Assembly: GCF_016862115.1 (NCBI RefSeq)
Contig: NZ_BOMI01000146.1
Location: forward strand, 118,904 to 182,903
DNA: 64,000 nt
Source: Paractinoplanes deccanensis
Lineage (GTDB): Bacteria; Actinomycetota; Actinomycetes; Mycobacteriales; Micromonosporaceae
Direction: 5' to 3'
This document shows, piece by piece, positions 8,958 to 16,899 of the stretch (position 1 is the first letter of the stretch; every line of letters starts with the position of its first letter). The notes under the pieces were generated by a model, which searched no databases, was not told the origin of the DNA, and saw only the letters and a program-made list of their open reading frames with translations. A program made the position numbers and the translations under genes.

Positions 8958-9149
8958 TCAGCGGGTGCTCCCGCGCCTCGACCGCACCCTTCTCACCTCA
9001 GCGATCGTTCCCGACCCATAGCACCTCATGCATGGCTGCCGGTAGTAATGCGCGCAGATTCGCTTGCTGAGGCATGTGCGGCACCACCAATCCTCCCTAC
9101 GAGGCCGGTGACCGCGTCCGGTGCCGTGACACCAAGGACAAATGCTCAT
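8958..9149 (-). CDS. Small double zinc-knuckle protein (CxxCxGTG / CxxCxGSG)
   Basis: This 63-residue basic protein carries CPWCHGTG near its start and CMRCYGSG near residue 39, plus CRTC in between. The two CxxCxGxG motifs resemble the DnaJ zinc-binding repeats and the four Cys could bind one zinc. The start is strongly supported: AGGAGGTGATC lies just upstream, seven bases from the AGGAGG core to the ATG, an 11-base match to the 16S rRNA tail. No longer homologue is recognised. It lies 67 bases upstream of the response regulator gene on the same strand and runs antisense to the region before a decayed gene. The function is unknown; nucleic-acid or chaperone-type binding is possible. Confidence 0.75.
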   Translation of the reverse strand: MSICPWCHGTGRGHRPRREDWWCRTCLSKRICAHYYRQPCMRCYGSGTIAEVRRVRSRRGSTR

Positions 9150-9229
9150 GGGATCACCTCCTGTGGTCCCTGCAACGTATCGCCGGAAAACGAGGAGCCA
9201 CAGGGCAGAAGGGCCTGTTCGCCGCGCGG

Positions 9230-9694
9230 CGGAGCGCTCGCCTACACCACCGCCTCGGTCGAGAGCGGCTGGATCCCCTCACCCACCCTCGCCATCCACA
9301 CCGACCCCACCACGGCCGCCTCGTCCACCTCGACCACGACTTCATCGGCCGCGACGCCCTGGTCAAGGCGAAGGACAACGTCCGGTACGCGAAGGTCACC
9401 CTGGTCTTCGCCAACGACGACGTCCGCCGGGTGCTGGGCGACGACTTCGTCCTCAGCTCCGCCCGCCAGCGCATCGAGACCGGGGAAGGCTCGATCGGCA
9501 CGACGTACCACACGGCTTCGCAGCACCCGTACGCGGTCCCCGCCCTGTCACTGGTCGCGCCGGAGCACGCCACCCCCGGCACCCGGGTCAGCGTCGTGTG
9601 GGGCGATCAAGCGGGGTCGGATCTTCCCCGCATTCGCGCCACGGTGCAGCCGGCCCCGTACAACGAGCACGCCCGCACCGAGTACCGCCGATGA
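9230..9694 (+). pseudogene. Remnant of an aminomethyltransferase-family (GcvT/LigM-like) gene
   Basis: Two frames share pieces of one family. An upstream fragment reads ALAYTTASVESGWIPSP; after a frame change near 9300 a second fragment reads LDHDFIGRDALVKAK, then KVTLVFANDDVRRVLG, and ends VSVVWGDQ, IRATVQPAPY and ARTEYRR. These match in order the C-terminal half of tetrahydrofolate-dependent demethylases of the LigM/vanillate type, from my memory of that family. The folate-binding N-terminal half is absent, a segment of tens of residues is missing between the fragments, and about 10 residues are missing before IRATV. This is best read as a dead gene with a frameshift and deletions. Confidence 0.7.
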
Positions 9695-9731
9695 GCACGC
9701 CGGGCACCGCGACGAACGCCGACCGCACCCG

Positions 9732-11357
9732 TCAAGCCGGCAGGACGAGGTCCCGCCGGCGCAGCAGCGCCGCCCCGGCGACGGACAGCACCAAGGCGCC
9801 CAGAGCCAGCCCCAGCAACGGCCCGGCGGCGGCCTCTTCGGCCGGCACGTTCGGCACGTGGTTGAACGGCGAGAGGTTCAGCAGCCACGTGGGCAGGTTC
9901 AGCGAGGGGCCGAACATCGGGCCGGTGACGACGGTGAACACGACGATCGCCCAGCTCGCGCCGGCCGGCCGGCGCGGCATCGCCATGATCAGGACCACCA
10001 CCGCGGCGCCCAGCAGGCAGACGGCGGGAAGCTGGACGAGCGCCGCGCCGGCCAGATCGCCCACGAGCGACATCCGGCCGCCGGACACCTGACCACCCGC
10101 GACACCCATCGCCACCGCGAAGAGCAGCAGCAGACCGGCCGCCCCGGCCAGCGCGTTGATCGCGTACGCGCGCAGCCAGTGAAGCCGCGACACGGCGGCG
10201 CCGAGCAGCGGCTCGATCGTGCCCCGCGACTCGTCCTGGTGCAGCCGCAGCAGGAGCGTCACCACATACACCGCGACGGCCGTCCCGGCGATCTGCATCA
10301 TCGACGTCCAGTAGGCGCCGAGCAGGCCGCCACCGGAGCCGAACGTGGCGTACCACTCCGCGGCCTCGCCCTCGAGTCCTTTGATCTCCTCGCTCAGCGC
10401 CCCGAAGACCGCGCCGAAGCCGAGCAGGCCGACCGACCAGCCGAGCAGCGTCCCCCGCTGCTGCCGCCACACCAGACCGGTGGGACTGCGCAGGGCCGCG
10501 CTCGCGTGGGCGGCGCCACGGCGTTCGGGCCACACCCCCCGGCCCACGTCGCGCCGGCCGAGCAGCAGGACGGCCACGCCGAACAGGAGCAGCATCGCCG
10601 GCACCGCGAGCGCCGCCGGCCACCACAGGTTGTCCGCGAACGGGCGCATCTGCTGGCCCCACCCGATCGGGGAGAGCCAGGCCGGCCAGGCACTGGTGAC
10701 GCGCAGCGCGTCCGGGGCCACGGTGCCGAGCATGTTGCCCAGCGCCGCGAGCAGGAACGCGAGGCCGAGAACCGCTCCGGAGAGGCCGATCGCGCCCCGC
10801 GTGGTCGACGACAACTGGGACGCCACCGCGGCCACGCCGGTGAAGGCCACCCCCACCAGGGCGATCGAGGCGCCGCCGGCCATCGAGCCGCCGACCGGCT
10901 GACCCGCGGCCACCATCGCGGCCCCGAGCAGAAGGGCCAGCACCAGGTTCGCCCCGAACGCGACGGTCACCGCCGCGGCCGGCGACGCGTAGCGGCCGGT
11001 CACACCGGCCCGCAGCATCTCCTCACGGCCGAGCTCCTCCGCCTGGCGGGTGTGCCGGACGACCGCGAGCATGCTCATCACGGCGGCGAGCACGGCCAGG
11101 GTCAGCGCGTCCCGATGCAGCGCGTACCCGCCGACGTGCGCCCCGGTGACCAGGCCCAGCACCCGCATGCCCGGGTTCTCCACGACGATCCGGGTGTCCG
11201 GCACGAGCAGGGCCGGATGCCGGGCGTACTGCTCCGCGAACATGGCGGTGGTCGCCGCGAGGAATCCGGCCATGCCCAGGATCCAGGCGGGCAGGACGAT
11301 GCGATCGCGCCGCAGGGCCAGCCGGACCAGGCGCGCCGTACCGGCGAAGCCGTTCAT
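9732..11357 (-). CDS. ABC-2 exporter permease (TnrB3-like, COG3559 type)
   Basis: The 541-residue polytopic membrane protein has about 12 hydrophobic helices in two similar halves, the layout of the large permeases annotated as polyketide-antibiotic exporters (TnrB3 family). ATG 11357 overlaps the ATPase stop codon as ATGA, so the two subunits are translationally coupled. The transported substrate is unknown; export of a drug, a lipid or the cell's own metabolite is possible. No biosynthetic cluster lies beside it. Confidence 0.88.
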   Translation of the reverse strand: MNGFAGTARLVRLALRRDRIVLPAWILGMAGFLAATTAMFAEQYARHPALLVPDTRIVVENPGMRVLGLVTGAHVGGYALHRDALTLAVLAAVMSMLAVVRHTRQAEELGREEMLRAGVTGRYASPAAAVTVAFGANLVLALLLGAAMVAAGQPVGGSMAGGASIALVGVAFTGVAAVASQLSSTTRGAIGLSGAVLGLAFLLAALGNMLGTVAPDALRVTSAWPAWLSPIGWGQQMRPFADNLWWPAALAVPAMLLLFGVAVLLLGRRDVGRGVWPERRGAAHASAALRSPTGLVWRQQRGTLLGWSVGLLGFGAVFGALSEEIKGLEGEAAEWYATFGSGGGLLGAYWTSMMQIAGTAVAVYVVTLLLRLHQDESRGTIEPLLGAAVSRLHWLRAYAINALAGAAGLLLLFAVAMGVAGGQVSGGRMSLVGDLAGAALVQLPAVCLLGAAVVVLIMAMPRRPAGASWAIVVFTVVTGPMFGPSLNLPTWLLNLSPFNHVPNVPAEEAAAGPLLGLALGALVLSVAGAALLRRRDLVLPA

Positions 11358-12256
11358 GACCGCACCGCCGTCTCCGCGCCGTAGTGCCGCTTGAAGAGCT
11401 CCTCCAGGGTCGGCGGCGACGTGACCATCGACCGCACTTGCAGGCCGACCAGGTGCGCCAGGACGTGGTTCAGCTCGTCCGGATCGACGCTGAACTCGGC
11501 GTGGCCACCGCGCACGTGGGCGTCGTGCACGCCCGGCCACCCGATGACCGAGGCCGGCGGCTCGGCCGTGTCGACCACGACCGACGTACGCGTCAGGTGG
11601 CGCAGCTCGTCGAACGTGCCGCTCTCCGCCGCCCGCCCGTCCCGGATGATCGTGACGCGGTCGCACAGCGCCTCGACCTCGGACAGGATGTGGCTGGAGA
11701 GCAGGATGCTCCGGCCCGCGGCCCGCAGTTCCCGGACCACGTCCTGGAACACGCCCTCCATCAGCGGGTCCAGCCCCGAGGTGGGCTCGTCGAGCAGATA
11801 GAGCTCGACGTCCGACGAGAACGCCGCCACCAGGGCGACCTTCTGCCGGTTGCCCTTCGAGTAGGCCCGGATCCGCTTGGCCGGGTCGAGCTGGAACCGG
11901 TCGAGCAGCCGGTCCCGGCGGCGCGCGTCGATCCCGCCACGCAGGTCGCCGAGCAGGTCGATCACCTCCCCGCCGGTGAGATTGGGCCACAGGTTCACCT
12001 CACCGGGCACATAGGCGAGGCGCCGGTGCAGCGCCACGGCGTCGCGCCACGGCTCACCGCCGAGGATCTCGGCACGGCCCGCGTCGGCGCGCAGCAGCCC
12101 CAGCAGCACGCGGATCGTGGTGGTCTTCCCCGCGCCGTTCGGCCCGAGGAAGCCGTGCACCTCGCCGGTCCGCACCTCCAGGTCGAGGTGGTCCAGGGCC
12201 CTCGCGCCGCGGCCGAAGTCCTTCACCAGTCCCGCGATCGATATGGCAGTAGTCAC
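11354..12256 (-). CDS. ABC transporter ATP-binding protein
   Basis: The 300-residue protein has Walker A GPNGAGKTTT, a signature region AYSKGNRQKVALVAAF (replacing classical LSGGQ), Walker B LYLLDEPTSGLDP and the switch His in SSHILSE. The C-terminal 80 residues are the extension typical of ABC-2 exporter ATPases. The start is GTG 12256, with a weak GGGGAAG about 8 bases upstream; a GTG six bases further upstream is an alternative. It pairs with the overlapping downstream permease. Confidence 0.92.
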   Translation of the reverse strand: MTTAISIAGLVKDFGRGARALDHLDLEVRTGEVHGFLGPNGAGKTTTIRVLLGLLRADAGRAEILGGEPWRDAVALHRRLAYVPGEVNLWPNLTGGEVIDLLGDLRGGIDARRRDRLLDRFQLDPAKRIRAYSKGNRQKVALVAAFSSDVELYLLDEPTSGLDPLMEGVFQDVVRELRAAGRSILLSSHILSEVEALCDRVTIIRDGRAAESGTFDELRHLTRTSVVVDTAEPPASVIGWPGVHDAHVRGGHAEFSVDPDELNHVLAHLVGLQVRSMVTSPPTLEELFKRHYGAETAVRS

Positions 12257-12284
12257 CGGTACCACTTCCCCGAGGTGAGGTCGT

Positions 12285-13118
12285 TCACGAGTTTGCGGAT
12301 CCGGCTGATCCCCCGCCCGGGCGGGCGCCGAGGAAGCGCAGGATCTCCCGGCTGGTGGCGCCGGCGGCCACGGTCGCGGCATGGCCCTTGCGCCGGTACA
12401 GCAGCAGACGCGCGTCCGGGATGCGGTACGCGGTCTCCCGGAACAGCCGCGCACTGTAGAAGCCGTCGCGTTCGCCACCGATGACGAGCGTGGGTGCGGC
12501 GATCTCGCCGAGCCGGGGAGCGGCGTCGAAGGTGTCCTCCGCCTCGACCGTGACCACGAGATCGGTGACGTCGGGCGGGGCCATGCGGCGGCCGAGCAGC
12601 CACAGCAGGAGGGTGAACGACCACCCTCCGGCGCGGCTGCCCGCCAGGGCCGGGCCCGTCGACGCCCACGCGCGCCTCGGCCGCCCCGCCGCGGCGTGCC
12701 GGGCCAGAGCACGCTGAGCGCGACGGCCGCCGGCGGAGAGCCGGTGCGCGCTGGCGACGAGGACCAGCCGGCTCACCAGGTCCGGGTGGCCGGCCGCCAG
12801 GAGCTGGGCGATCGAGCCGCCGGTGGACACGCCGATCACCGGCACCGGGCGGCCGCCGAACTCGTGGCGGACGGCGGCCGCGTAGTCGTCGGCGAGGTCG
12901 CGCATCGTCACGCCCCGCGCGAGCCCGGGCCGCCGGTTGATCACGTACAACGTGAAGCGGCCCGTCAGCTTGCGGAAGGCGCGCACCTGGGCCCGCCGCT
13001 CCCGGCATCGCGGATCGGCGTTGTCGCCGCTGATCCCGGGAAGGAGGACCACCGGCGGTCCGGTGCCGACGGCCAGGCAGGGCAGGCCGCCGGTGAGGAC
13101 ACCACAGGCAGGTTCCAT
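12285..13118 (-). CDS. Alpha/beta hydrolase
   Basis: The 277-residue protein has a VVLLPGISG oxyanion segment, nucleophile elbow GVSTGGS (Ser about residue 98), a late Asp in GGERDGFYS and a His in RKGHAA, giving a complete triad. The substrate is unknown. ATG 13118 and the GTG directly before it (13121) are both possible starts; GAAGAA upstream is the only ribosome-site candidate. It lies between the ABC ATPase gene (28 bases downstream) and the terC gene (about 130 bases upstream) on the same strand. A DevR-like near-palindrome sits about 95 bases upstream. Confidence 0.85.
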   Translation of the reverse strand: MEPACGVLTGGLPCLAVGTGPPVVLLPGISGDNADPRCRERRAQVRAFRKLTGRFTLYVINRRPGLARGVTMRDLADDYAAAVRHEFGGRPVPVIGVSTGGSIAQLLAAGHPDLVSRLVLVASAHRLSAGGRRAQRALARHAAAGRPRRAWASTGPALAGSRAGGWSFTLLLWLLGRRMAPPDVTDLVVTVEAEDTFDAAPRLGEIAAPTLVIGGERDGFYSARLFRETAYRIPDARLLLYRRKGHAATVAAGATSREILRFLGARPGGGSAGSANS

Positions 13119-13206
13119 CACGATCAGTTCTTCGATCCTGAGCCGGAGCGCCGGCGTGTCCGCACGCCGACAGCCGCATCATCGCGCCGCCGCCCCGGGC
13201 ATGGAC

Positions 13207-13221
13207 AGGGCCGAAAGCCCT
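13207..13221. promoter_or_regulatory. Weak DevR-like palindrome (AGGGCCGAAAGCCCT)
   Basis: A 15-base near-palindrome with arms AGGGC and GCCCT lies upstream of the alpha/beta hydrolase gene. It fits the dormancy-box pattern less well than the sites at 2133 and 14736, with a register one base off, so it is offered only as a possible member of the set. Confidence 0.3.
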
Positions 13222-13248
13222 CGGCCGGGCAGGAGGAGGAGAGCGCCT

Positions 13249-14190
13249 TCAGCCTCGTTCCCGAGGCGGCCACGTCATGACCACGCCGCTGCGCAAGCTC
13301 CAGACGATGGACACCGCGATGGTCGCCACGATGACGCCGAGAGTCAGCGGTATCGGCAGCTTGCCGACCGGCGTCTCGGCGAGGATGAGCTTGACACCCG
13401 CGAAGGCGAGCAGCACCGCGAGACCGTAGTGCAGGTGCACGAAGCGGCGCAGCAGACCGGCCAGGCAGAAGTAGAGGCTGCGCAGGCCCAGGATCGCGAA
13501 GGCGTTCGCCGTCCAGACGAGGAACGGGCTGGTGGTGATCGCGAGGACCGCGGCCACCGAGTCGATGGCGAAGATCAGATCGGTGGCCTCGACCGCGATC
13601 AGGACGACGAACAGCAGCGTGGCCACGCGACGGCCGCGGACCCGCGTGAAGAACCGGTCGCCGTGGTAAGCCGGATCGGTCGGCACGAGGCGGCGCACGA
13701 GGCGGACGACGGGGTTACGGTCCGGTGGCGTCTGCTCGCCGTGCCGGAACGCCATACGGTAGCCGGTCCAGATCAGGAAGGCGCCGAAGACGTACGCCGT
13801 CCAGAAGAACGTCTCGAGCAGCTCGACGCCGACGAAGATGAACACCAGCCGCATGACGAGCGCGCCGACGACGCCCCAGAAGAGCACTTTGTGCCGCAGC
13901 GCCTCCGGCACGGCGAAGGCCGAGAACACCATTGCGAAGACGAAGACGTTGTCGACCGACAGCGCCTTCTCGATCAGATAGCCGGCGTAGTAGGTGCCGG
14001 CCACGTCCGGGCCCTGCCACCACCACAGCAGCGCTCCGAACAGCAGACCGGCACCGATCCAGACCGCGGACCAGGTCGCCGCCTCCCGGAAGCCGATGAC
14101 GTGGTTGTCGCGGTGCAGGAACAGGTCGACCGCCAGCATCAGCGCAACGGCACCCATCACGAGAACCCATGCCCACCAGGGCACCAGCAC
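13249..14190 (-). CDS. TerC/Alx-family integral membrane protein
   Basis: The 313-residue protein has about 9 membrane helices and the two TerC signature segments with membrane acidic residues: EKALSVDNVFVFAM near residue 70 and EATDLIFAIDSVAA near 200. The family includes tellurium-resistance TerC and the manganese exporters Alx and MeeF/MeeY, so Mn2+ export or metal loading of exported proteins is a reasonable role. The GTG start has GAAGGGAG about 8 bases upstream. The long leader (to about 14345) looks like a yybP-ykoY Mn2+ riboswitch, which independently supports a manganese role. Confidence 0.92.
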   Translation of the reverse strand: MLVPWWAWVLVMGAVALMLAVDLFLHRDNHVIGFREAATWSAVWIGAGLLFGALLWWWQGPDVAGTYYAGYLIEKALSVDNVFVFAMVFSAFAVPEALRHKVLFWGVVGALVMRLVFIFVGVELLETFFWTAYVFGAFLIWTGYRMAFRHGEQTPPDRNPVVRLVRRLVPTDPAYHGDRFFTRVRGRRVATLLFVVLIAVEATDLIFAIDSVAAVLAITTSPFLVWTANAFAILGLRSLYFCLAGLLRRFVHLHYGLAVLLAFAGVKLILAETPVGKLPIPLTLGVIVATIAVSIVWSLRSGVVMTWPPRERG

Positions 14191-14234
14191 GACGGAACTC
14201 CCTTCGACCGGCCGGCCGCGTGGGCCGGCGTCAC

Positions 14235-14341
14235 CGGTCGACGGTCTCCCCGCACCACCTTGCCGGTGGCCGCGTCACCGAGACCTGGATGGCCAGGTCC
14301 GTACTGACGGCAACGCGTCGAACGCCGGGTACTCCCCCTCG
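14235..14341 (-). promoter_or_regulatory. Probable yybP-ykoY (Mn2+-sensing) riboswitch in the terC leader
   Basis: On the minus strand the leader contains the class hallmarks in order: GGGGGAGTA at the 5' end (14341-14330), an inner arm with GCCGTCAGTACGG, several GC-rich helices, and GGGGAGACCGTCGACC at the 3' end (about 14251-14235). This matches the conserved GGGGAGUA loop and the GAGACC loop that form the metal site in this family. Its position directly before a TerC/Alx gene is the commonest context for the class. Assigned by eye; no covariance search was run. Confidence 0.72.
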
Positions 14342-14344
14342 AAC

Positions 14345-14376
14345 TACGAACCAGTATTCCTGAATTATGATTCGTA
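14345..14376. promoter_or_regulatory. 32-bp AT-rich palindrome over the divergent terC/regulator promoters
   Basis: Outer arms TACGAA (14345-14350) and TTCGTA (14371-14376) and inner arms ATTC (14356-14359 side) and GAAT flank a central CT, all symmetric about 14360/14361. A -10-like TATGAT (14366-14371) faces the wHTH gene and AATACT (minus strand, 14358-14353) faces terC, so a protein bound here would block both promoters. It is probably the operator of the adjacent wHTH regulator. Confidence 0.6.
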
Positions 14377-14396
14377 TGACAACGACGGAGGCGCTC

Positions 14397-14702
14397 ATGC
14401 CGACTTGGACTTTCCTGACGAACCACGCGCATGTGCTGCTGGCCATCGCGCGCGACCCGGGCGCCCGGCTACGGGAGATCGCGGAGACCGTGGGCATCAC
14501 CGAGCGCGCGGCGCAGGCCATCGTGGCCGATCTCGAGGACGCGGGCTACCTCGAGCACACGCGCGTGGGGCGCCGCAATCGATACACCGTCAACCCGCGG
14601 GGACACTTCCGGCACCCGGCGGAGGCCGACCGCCGCATCGGCGATCTGCTCGCCCTGTTCACCGATGCGCCGCCACCCGACGAGGAACAGGACCGCGATT
14701 GA
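14397..14702 (+). CDS. Winged-helix transcriptional regulator (MarR/ArsR-like)
   Basis: The protein is 101 residues counted from ATG 14397, the start with GGAGG six bases upstream; two earlier ATGs (14367, 14376) lack a ribosome site and the first overlaps the -10. It has a compact wHTH: helix LAIARDPGARLREIAETV, recognition helix ITERAAQAIVADLEDAGYLE, and a wing with RVGRRNRYTVNP. The C-terminal 20 residues are acidic and disordered. It is divergent from terC and shares a palindromic promoter with it, so it probably represses itself and perhaps terC. The effector is unknown; it has no cysteine or histidine cluster typical of metal-sensing ArsR members. Confidence 0.82.
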   Translation: MPTWTFLTNHAHVLLAIARDPGARLREIAETVGITERAAQAIVADLEDAGYLEHTRVGRRNRYTVNPRGHFRHPAEADRRIGDLLALFTDAPPPDEEQDRD

Positions 14703-14735
14703 TCGCCGGCGACGTCGGCACGGCCCCCCGGACCC

Positions 14736-14749
14736 GGGACCTTGTTCCC
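14736..14749. promoter_or_regulatory. DevR/DosR-like box GGGACCTTGTTCCC
   Basis: This 14-mer has GGGAC and TCCC arms and 11 of 14 matches by eye to the mycobacterial consensus GGGACTTTAGTCCC. It lies about 100 bases before the 65-residue gene at 14851, far enough upstream for an activator site. Confidence 0.45.
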
Positions 14750-14850
14750 TGGCCCCGGTGACCGCACCGGACTATCCAGAGTGTATGGACACGATTCCGC
14801 TGCTGCGGCCGACCGCGATCGACAAGAGCTCAGGAAAGGACGGTTTCGCC

Positions 14851-15048
14851 ATGACCCTCAGCCGAGCCGACATCGTCGCCGTGCTGCGTTCCCGAGGGCT
14901 CACCGCCCGCGCCGACTGGGTCGAGCGCACGCTGCCCGAGGTCGTCGACGTCGCCAGGAATCGCAGCCTCCTGTCGACGTTGCACATCGATCCGGAGGCG
15001 CTCAGCCCCGTACGGGACGAACGCACTCCCGCCGGGGCGACACGATAG
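14851..15048 (+). CDS. Small conserved-looking protein of unknown function (65 aa)
   Basis: The sequence starts MTLSRADIVAVLRSRG and continues with an Arg/Glu-rich helix, TLPEVVDVARN, then LLSTLHIDPEAL. It looks like a soluble two- or three-helix protein; similar short proteins with an RADW…LP…D…RN…LL pattern are familiar from actinomycete genomes. GGAAAGGA about 10 bases upstream supports this ATG; an ATG at 14785 would add 22 residues but has no ribosome site. A DevR-like box upstream suggests stress control. The function is unknown. Confidence 0.65.
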   Translation: MTLSRADIVAVLRSRGLTARADWVERTLPEVVDVARNRSLLSTLHIDPEALSPVRDERTPAGATR

Positions 15049-15057
15049 GCGCAGGGG

Positions 15058-15801
15058 CTACCCGCGTCGGCCGTGCCGCCAGAGCGCGACCGCGATCCAG
15101 CCCAGCCAGACGAACAGCAGCAGGCCGTAGCCGGCGTAGGCCCAGCCGAGCAACGGCCGGAGCGCCTCCGAGAGCATCCCGACGGCGCCCGTCGCGATGC
15201 CGAGCCAGGCGGCTCCGGCGCCGAACGGCCCGCGCAGCATCAGCAGCGCGATCAGCAGGATGCCGAGCGTCTGGAGCACGCCGATCACGGCCGGTACGTC
15301 GTTGAGCGCGATCAGCACCTCGGCACCGGCCGCGAACGGCGCCCGCTGCCCCAGCGTGCCCGCCTCCGCGTACTTGTCGCTGAGCACGACCATGGCCAGC
15401 GATCCGTCACCCGTGGCCGGCCACGCGAACGTCAGCACCCAGGAGCTGACGGCGATGAGGCCGGCGACGGCGGCCAGGCTCCTGCTCCGGGCGCGCAGCG
15501 CCACCGCCAGGGCGAGGAAGACCACCATCAGGAACAGGCTCGGCGTCATCCAGAGCAGCTGCCGCACGATGTAGACGGTGCGGTGCGCGCCGACGAACTC
15601 CAGCATGGCGGCGCCGCCCGACGTCGGTGGCGGGCTCGTGACACCGACGATGATCAGGGCCGCGACGTACGAGACGACCGCCAGAGCCGCCGCGACGGCT
15701 CCGGCGCGGAAGAGCGAGATCCAGGGCGCGTCGCCGTCCGGCGTCGGCGCGAGGTCGGCGGGTGCCTCTCGGGCCGCGAGTCTCGCTTCGTGTCCGGCCA
15801 T
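15058..15801 (-). CDS. Hypothetical membrane protein with about six helices
   Basis: The 247-residue protein has a short charged cytoplasmic N-terminus (about 1-28) followed by hydrophobic segments near 30-52, 75-100, 105-125, 155-185, 190-212 and 218-240. The pattern is like DUF4386-type small membrane proteins, but I cannot assign it securely. It is convergent with the 65-residue gene (9-base gap) and lies 10 bases after the alpha/beta hydrolase gene on the same strand, so it is probably in that transcript. The function is unknown. Confidence 0.75.
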   Translation of the reverse strand: MAGHEARLAAREAPADLAPTPDGDAPWISLFRAGAVAAALAVVSYVAALIIVGVTSPPPTSGGAAMLEFVGAHRTVYIVRQLLWMTPSLFLMVVFLALAVALRARSRSLAAVAGLIAVSSWVLTFAWPATGDGSLAMVVLSDKYAEAGTLGQRAPFAAGAEVLIALNDVPAVIGVLQTLGILLIALLMLRGPFGAGAAWLGIATGAVGMLSEALRPLLGWAYAGYGLLLFVWLGWIAVALWRHGRRG

Positions 15802-15811
15802 CGCTTCCTCC

Positions 15812-16732
15812 CTACGCGTCCGCGGCCGCCGGCCTGGCGCTCGTGGTCACCGTCGCCAAGAACCGCCGGATGGCCGCGGTGATCTCGGGGTGGTCGCCGA
15901 GCCCCAGGTGCCCGCCGTGCTCCCCGGTCACCAGGCGGGCGCCCGGAATGCGCCGGCACATGGCCACGGCCTCGTCGTAGGGTGGCCCACCGTCGTCGCG
16001 GAAGTGGACGAACAGGGTCGGGCAGGTGATCCGCTCCAGCCGGCACCCGTTGATGTCGCGGTTGCCGGTGAAGGCGTCGAACATGATGCCCTCGACCCGC
16101 GGCCGCACCGGGAAGATCGAGTCCAGTTCCAGGGCGAGGCGCCGGCGGTCGGCGTCGGTCAACGGCAGGTCCCGCGGGACGCCCATCAAAGACGTGATGA
16201 CGCCGGGCAGGTAGGTGCGCACGAGCCACATCAGCAGCTCCGACCGCCAGAGCCGGTACGCCACCGCGCGCGGCATGATGTCGCGGTCGTGGTGCGGCCC
16301 GGTCACGTTCGTCGATTGCAGCACCAGGGCCGCCACCCGGTCCGGGTGGCGGATCGCCAGTTGCAGGGCCGAGGTGCCACCGGCCGATCCGGCGTAGACC
16401 ACGGCACGGTCGACACCGAGCACGTCCAGCAGCGCGGCGTGGGTGTCGGCCTGGAGCGCCACGGTGGCCCGCCGGGGCATCGGGGTGCCGAGGTAACCGA
16501 AGCGCGACGGGGCGATCAGCCGGTGGCCGGCCAGGATCTCGGGCTCGGCCAGGCGCACCGCCGCGTCGTGCCCGCCGAAGACGCCGTGCACCAGCAGGAT
16601 CGGGAAGCCGGCACCCCGGTCGAGGTATTGAACGGGACCGGCCGGGGTCTGCGCGGTCGAGGTGGGAATGTCCGCGAGCCGTTGCCGGGCGGCGCGCATA
16701 TAGGCCGGGAAGCCAAACGGGTTGCGGTTCAT
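15812..16732 (-). CDS. Alpha/beta hydrolase
   Basis: The 306-residue protein has oxyanion segment LLVHGVFGG, nucleophile elbow YAGSAGGTS, a cap region, FVHFRDDGG with the acid residue, and GEHGGHLGLGDHPE with the catalytic His. ATG 16732 is chosen because AAGGAG (16739-16744) lies six bases upstream. The frame stays open for another 80 codons upstream and enters the remnant of an FAD oxidoreductase gene, so the present promoter and leader probably came from that deleted gene. The substrate is unknown. Confidence 0.85.
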   Translation of the reverse strand: MNRNPFGFPAYMRAARQRLADIPTSTAQTPAGPVQYLDRGAGFPILLVHGVFGGHDAAVRLAEPEILAGHRLIAPSRFGYLGTPMPRRATVALQADTHAALLDVLGVDRAVVYAGSAGGTSALQLAIRHPDRVAALVLQSTNVTGPHHDRDIMPRAVAYRLWRSELLMWLVRTYLPGVITSLMGVPRDLPLTDADRRRLALELDSIFPVRPRVEGIMFDAFTGNRDINGCRLERITCPTLFVHFRDDGGPPYDEAVAMCRRIPGARLVTGEHGGHLGLGDHPEITAAIRRFLATVTTSARPAAADA

Positions 16733-16788
16733 CATCGTCTCCTTACGGTGTTCCGGCAGGACGGCGTGTCTCCGGAGCGTCCGGTCGG

Positions 16789-16879
16789 TCCGCCATGCGT
16801 CCCGGCGCAGTCTCCGGCGCAGCTTGTTGACCGCCATCGTGCCCGCGGTGCCGGCGCCCAGAACGAGAAGCCGTCGCAC
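16789..16879 (-). pseudogene. N-terminal scar of a sulfide:quinone oxidoreductase-like flavoprotein gene
   Basis: From GTG 16879, preceded by GAGGGGG, the frame reads VRRLLVLGAGTAGTMAVNKL then RRRLRRDAW. This is the FAD-binding first strand and glycine loop (GAGTAG) of SQR-like NAD(P)/FAD oxidoreductases, in the form usual in actinobacteria. Similarity stops after about 30 codons and the frame runs on into the leader of the alpha/beta hydrolase. The remaining roughly 350 codons are missing, so this is a deletion scar whose start signals survive. Confidence 0.65.
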
Positions 16880-16899
16880 GACATGCACCCCCTCGCTTG

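Noticed and set aside
9732..13118. Self-resistance exporter of an antibiotic gene cluster
   Set aside because: No PKS, NRPS or tailoring cluster is adjacent; family resemblance alone does not justify the claim.
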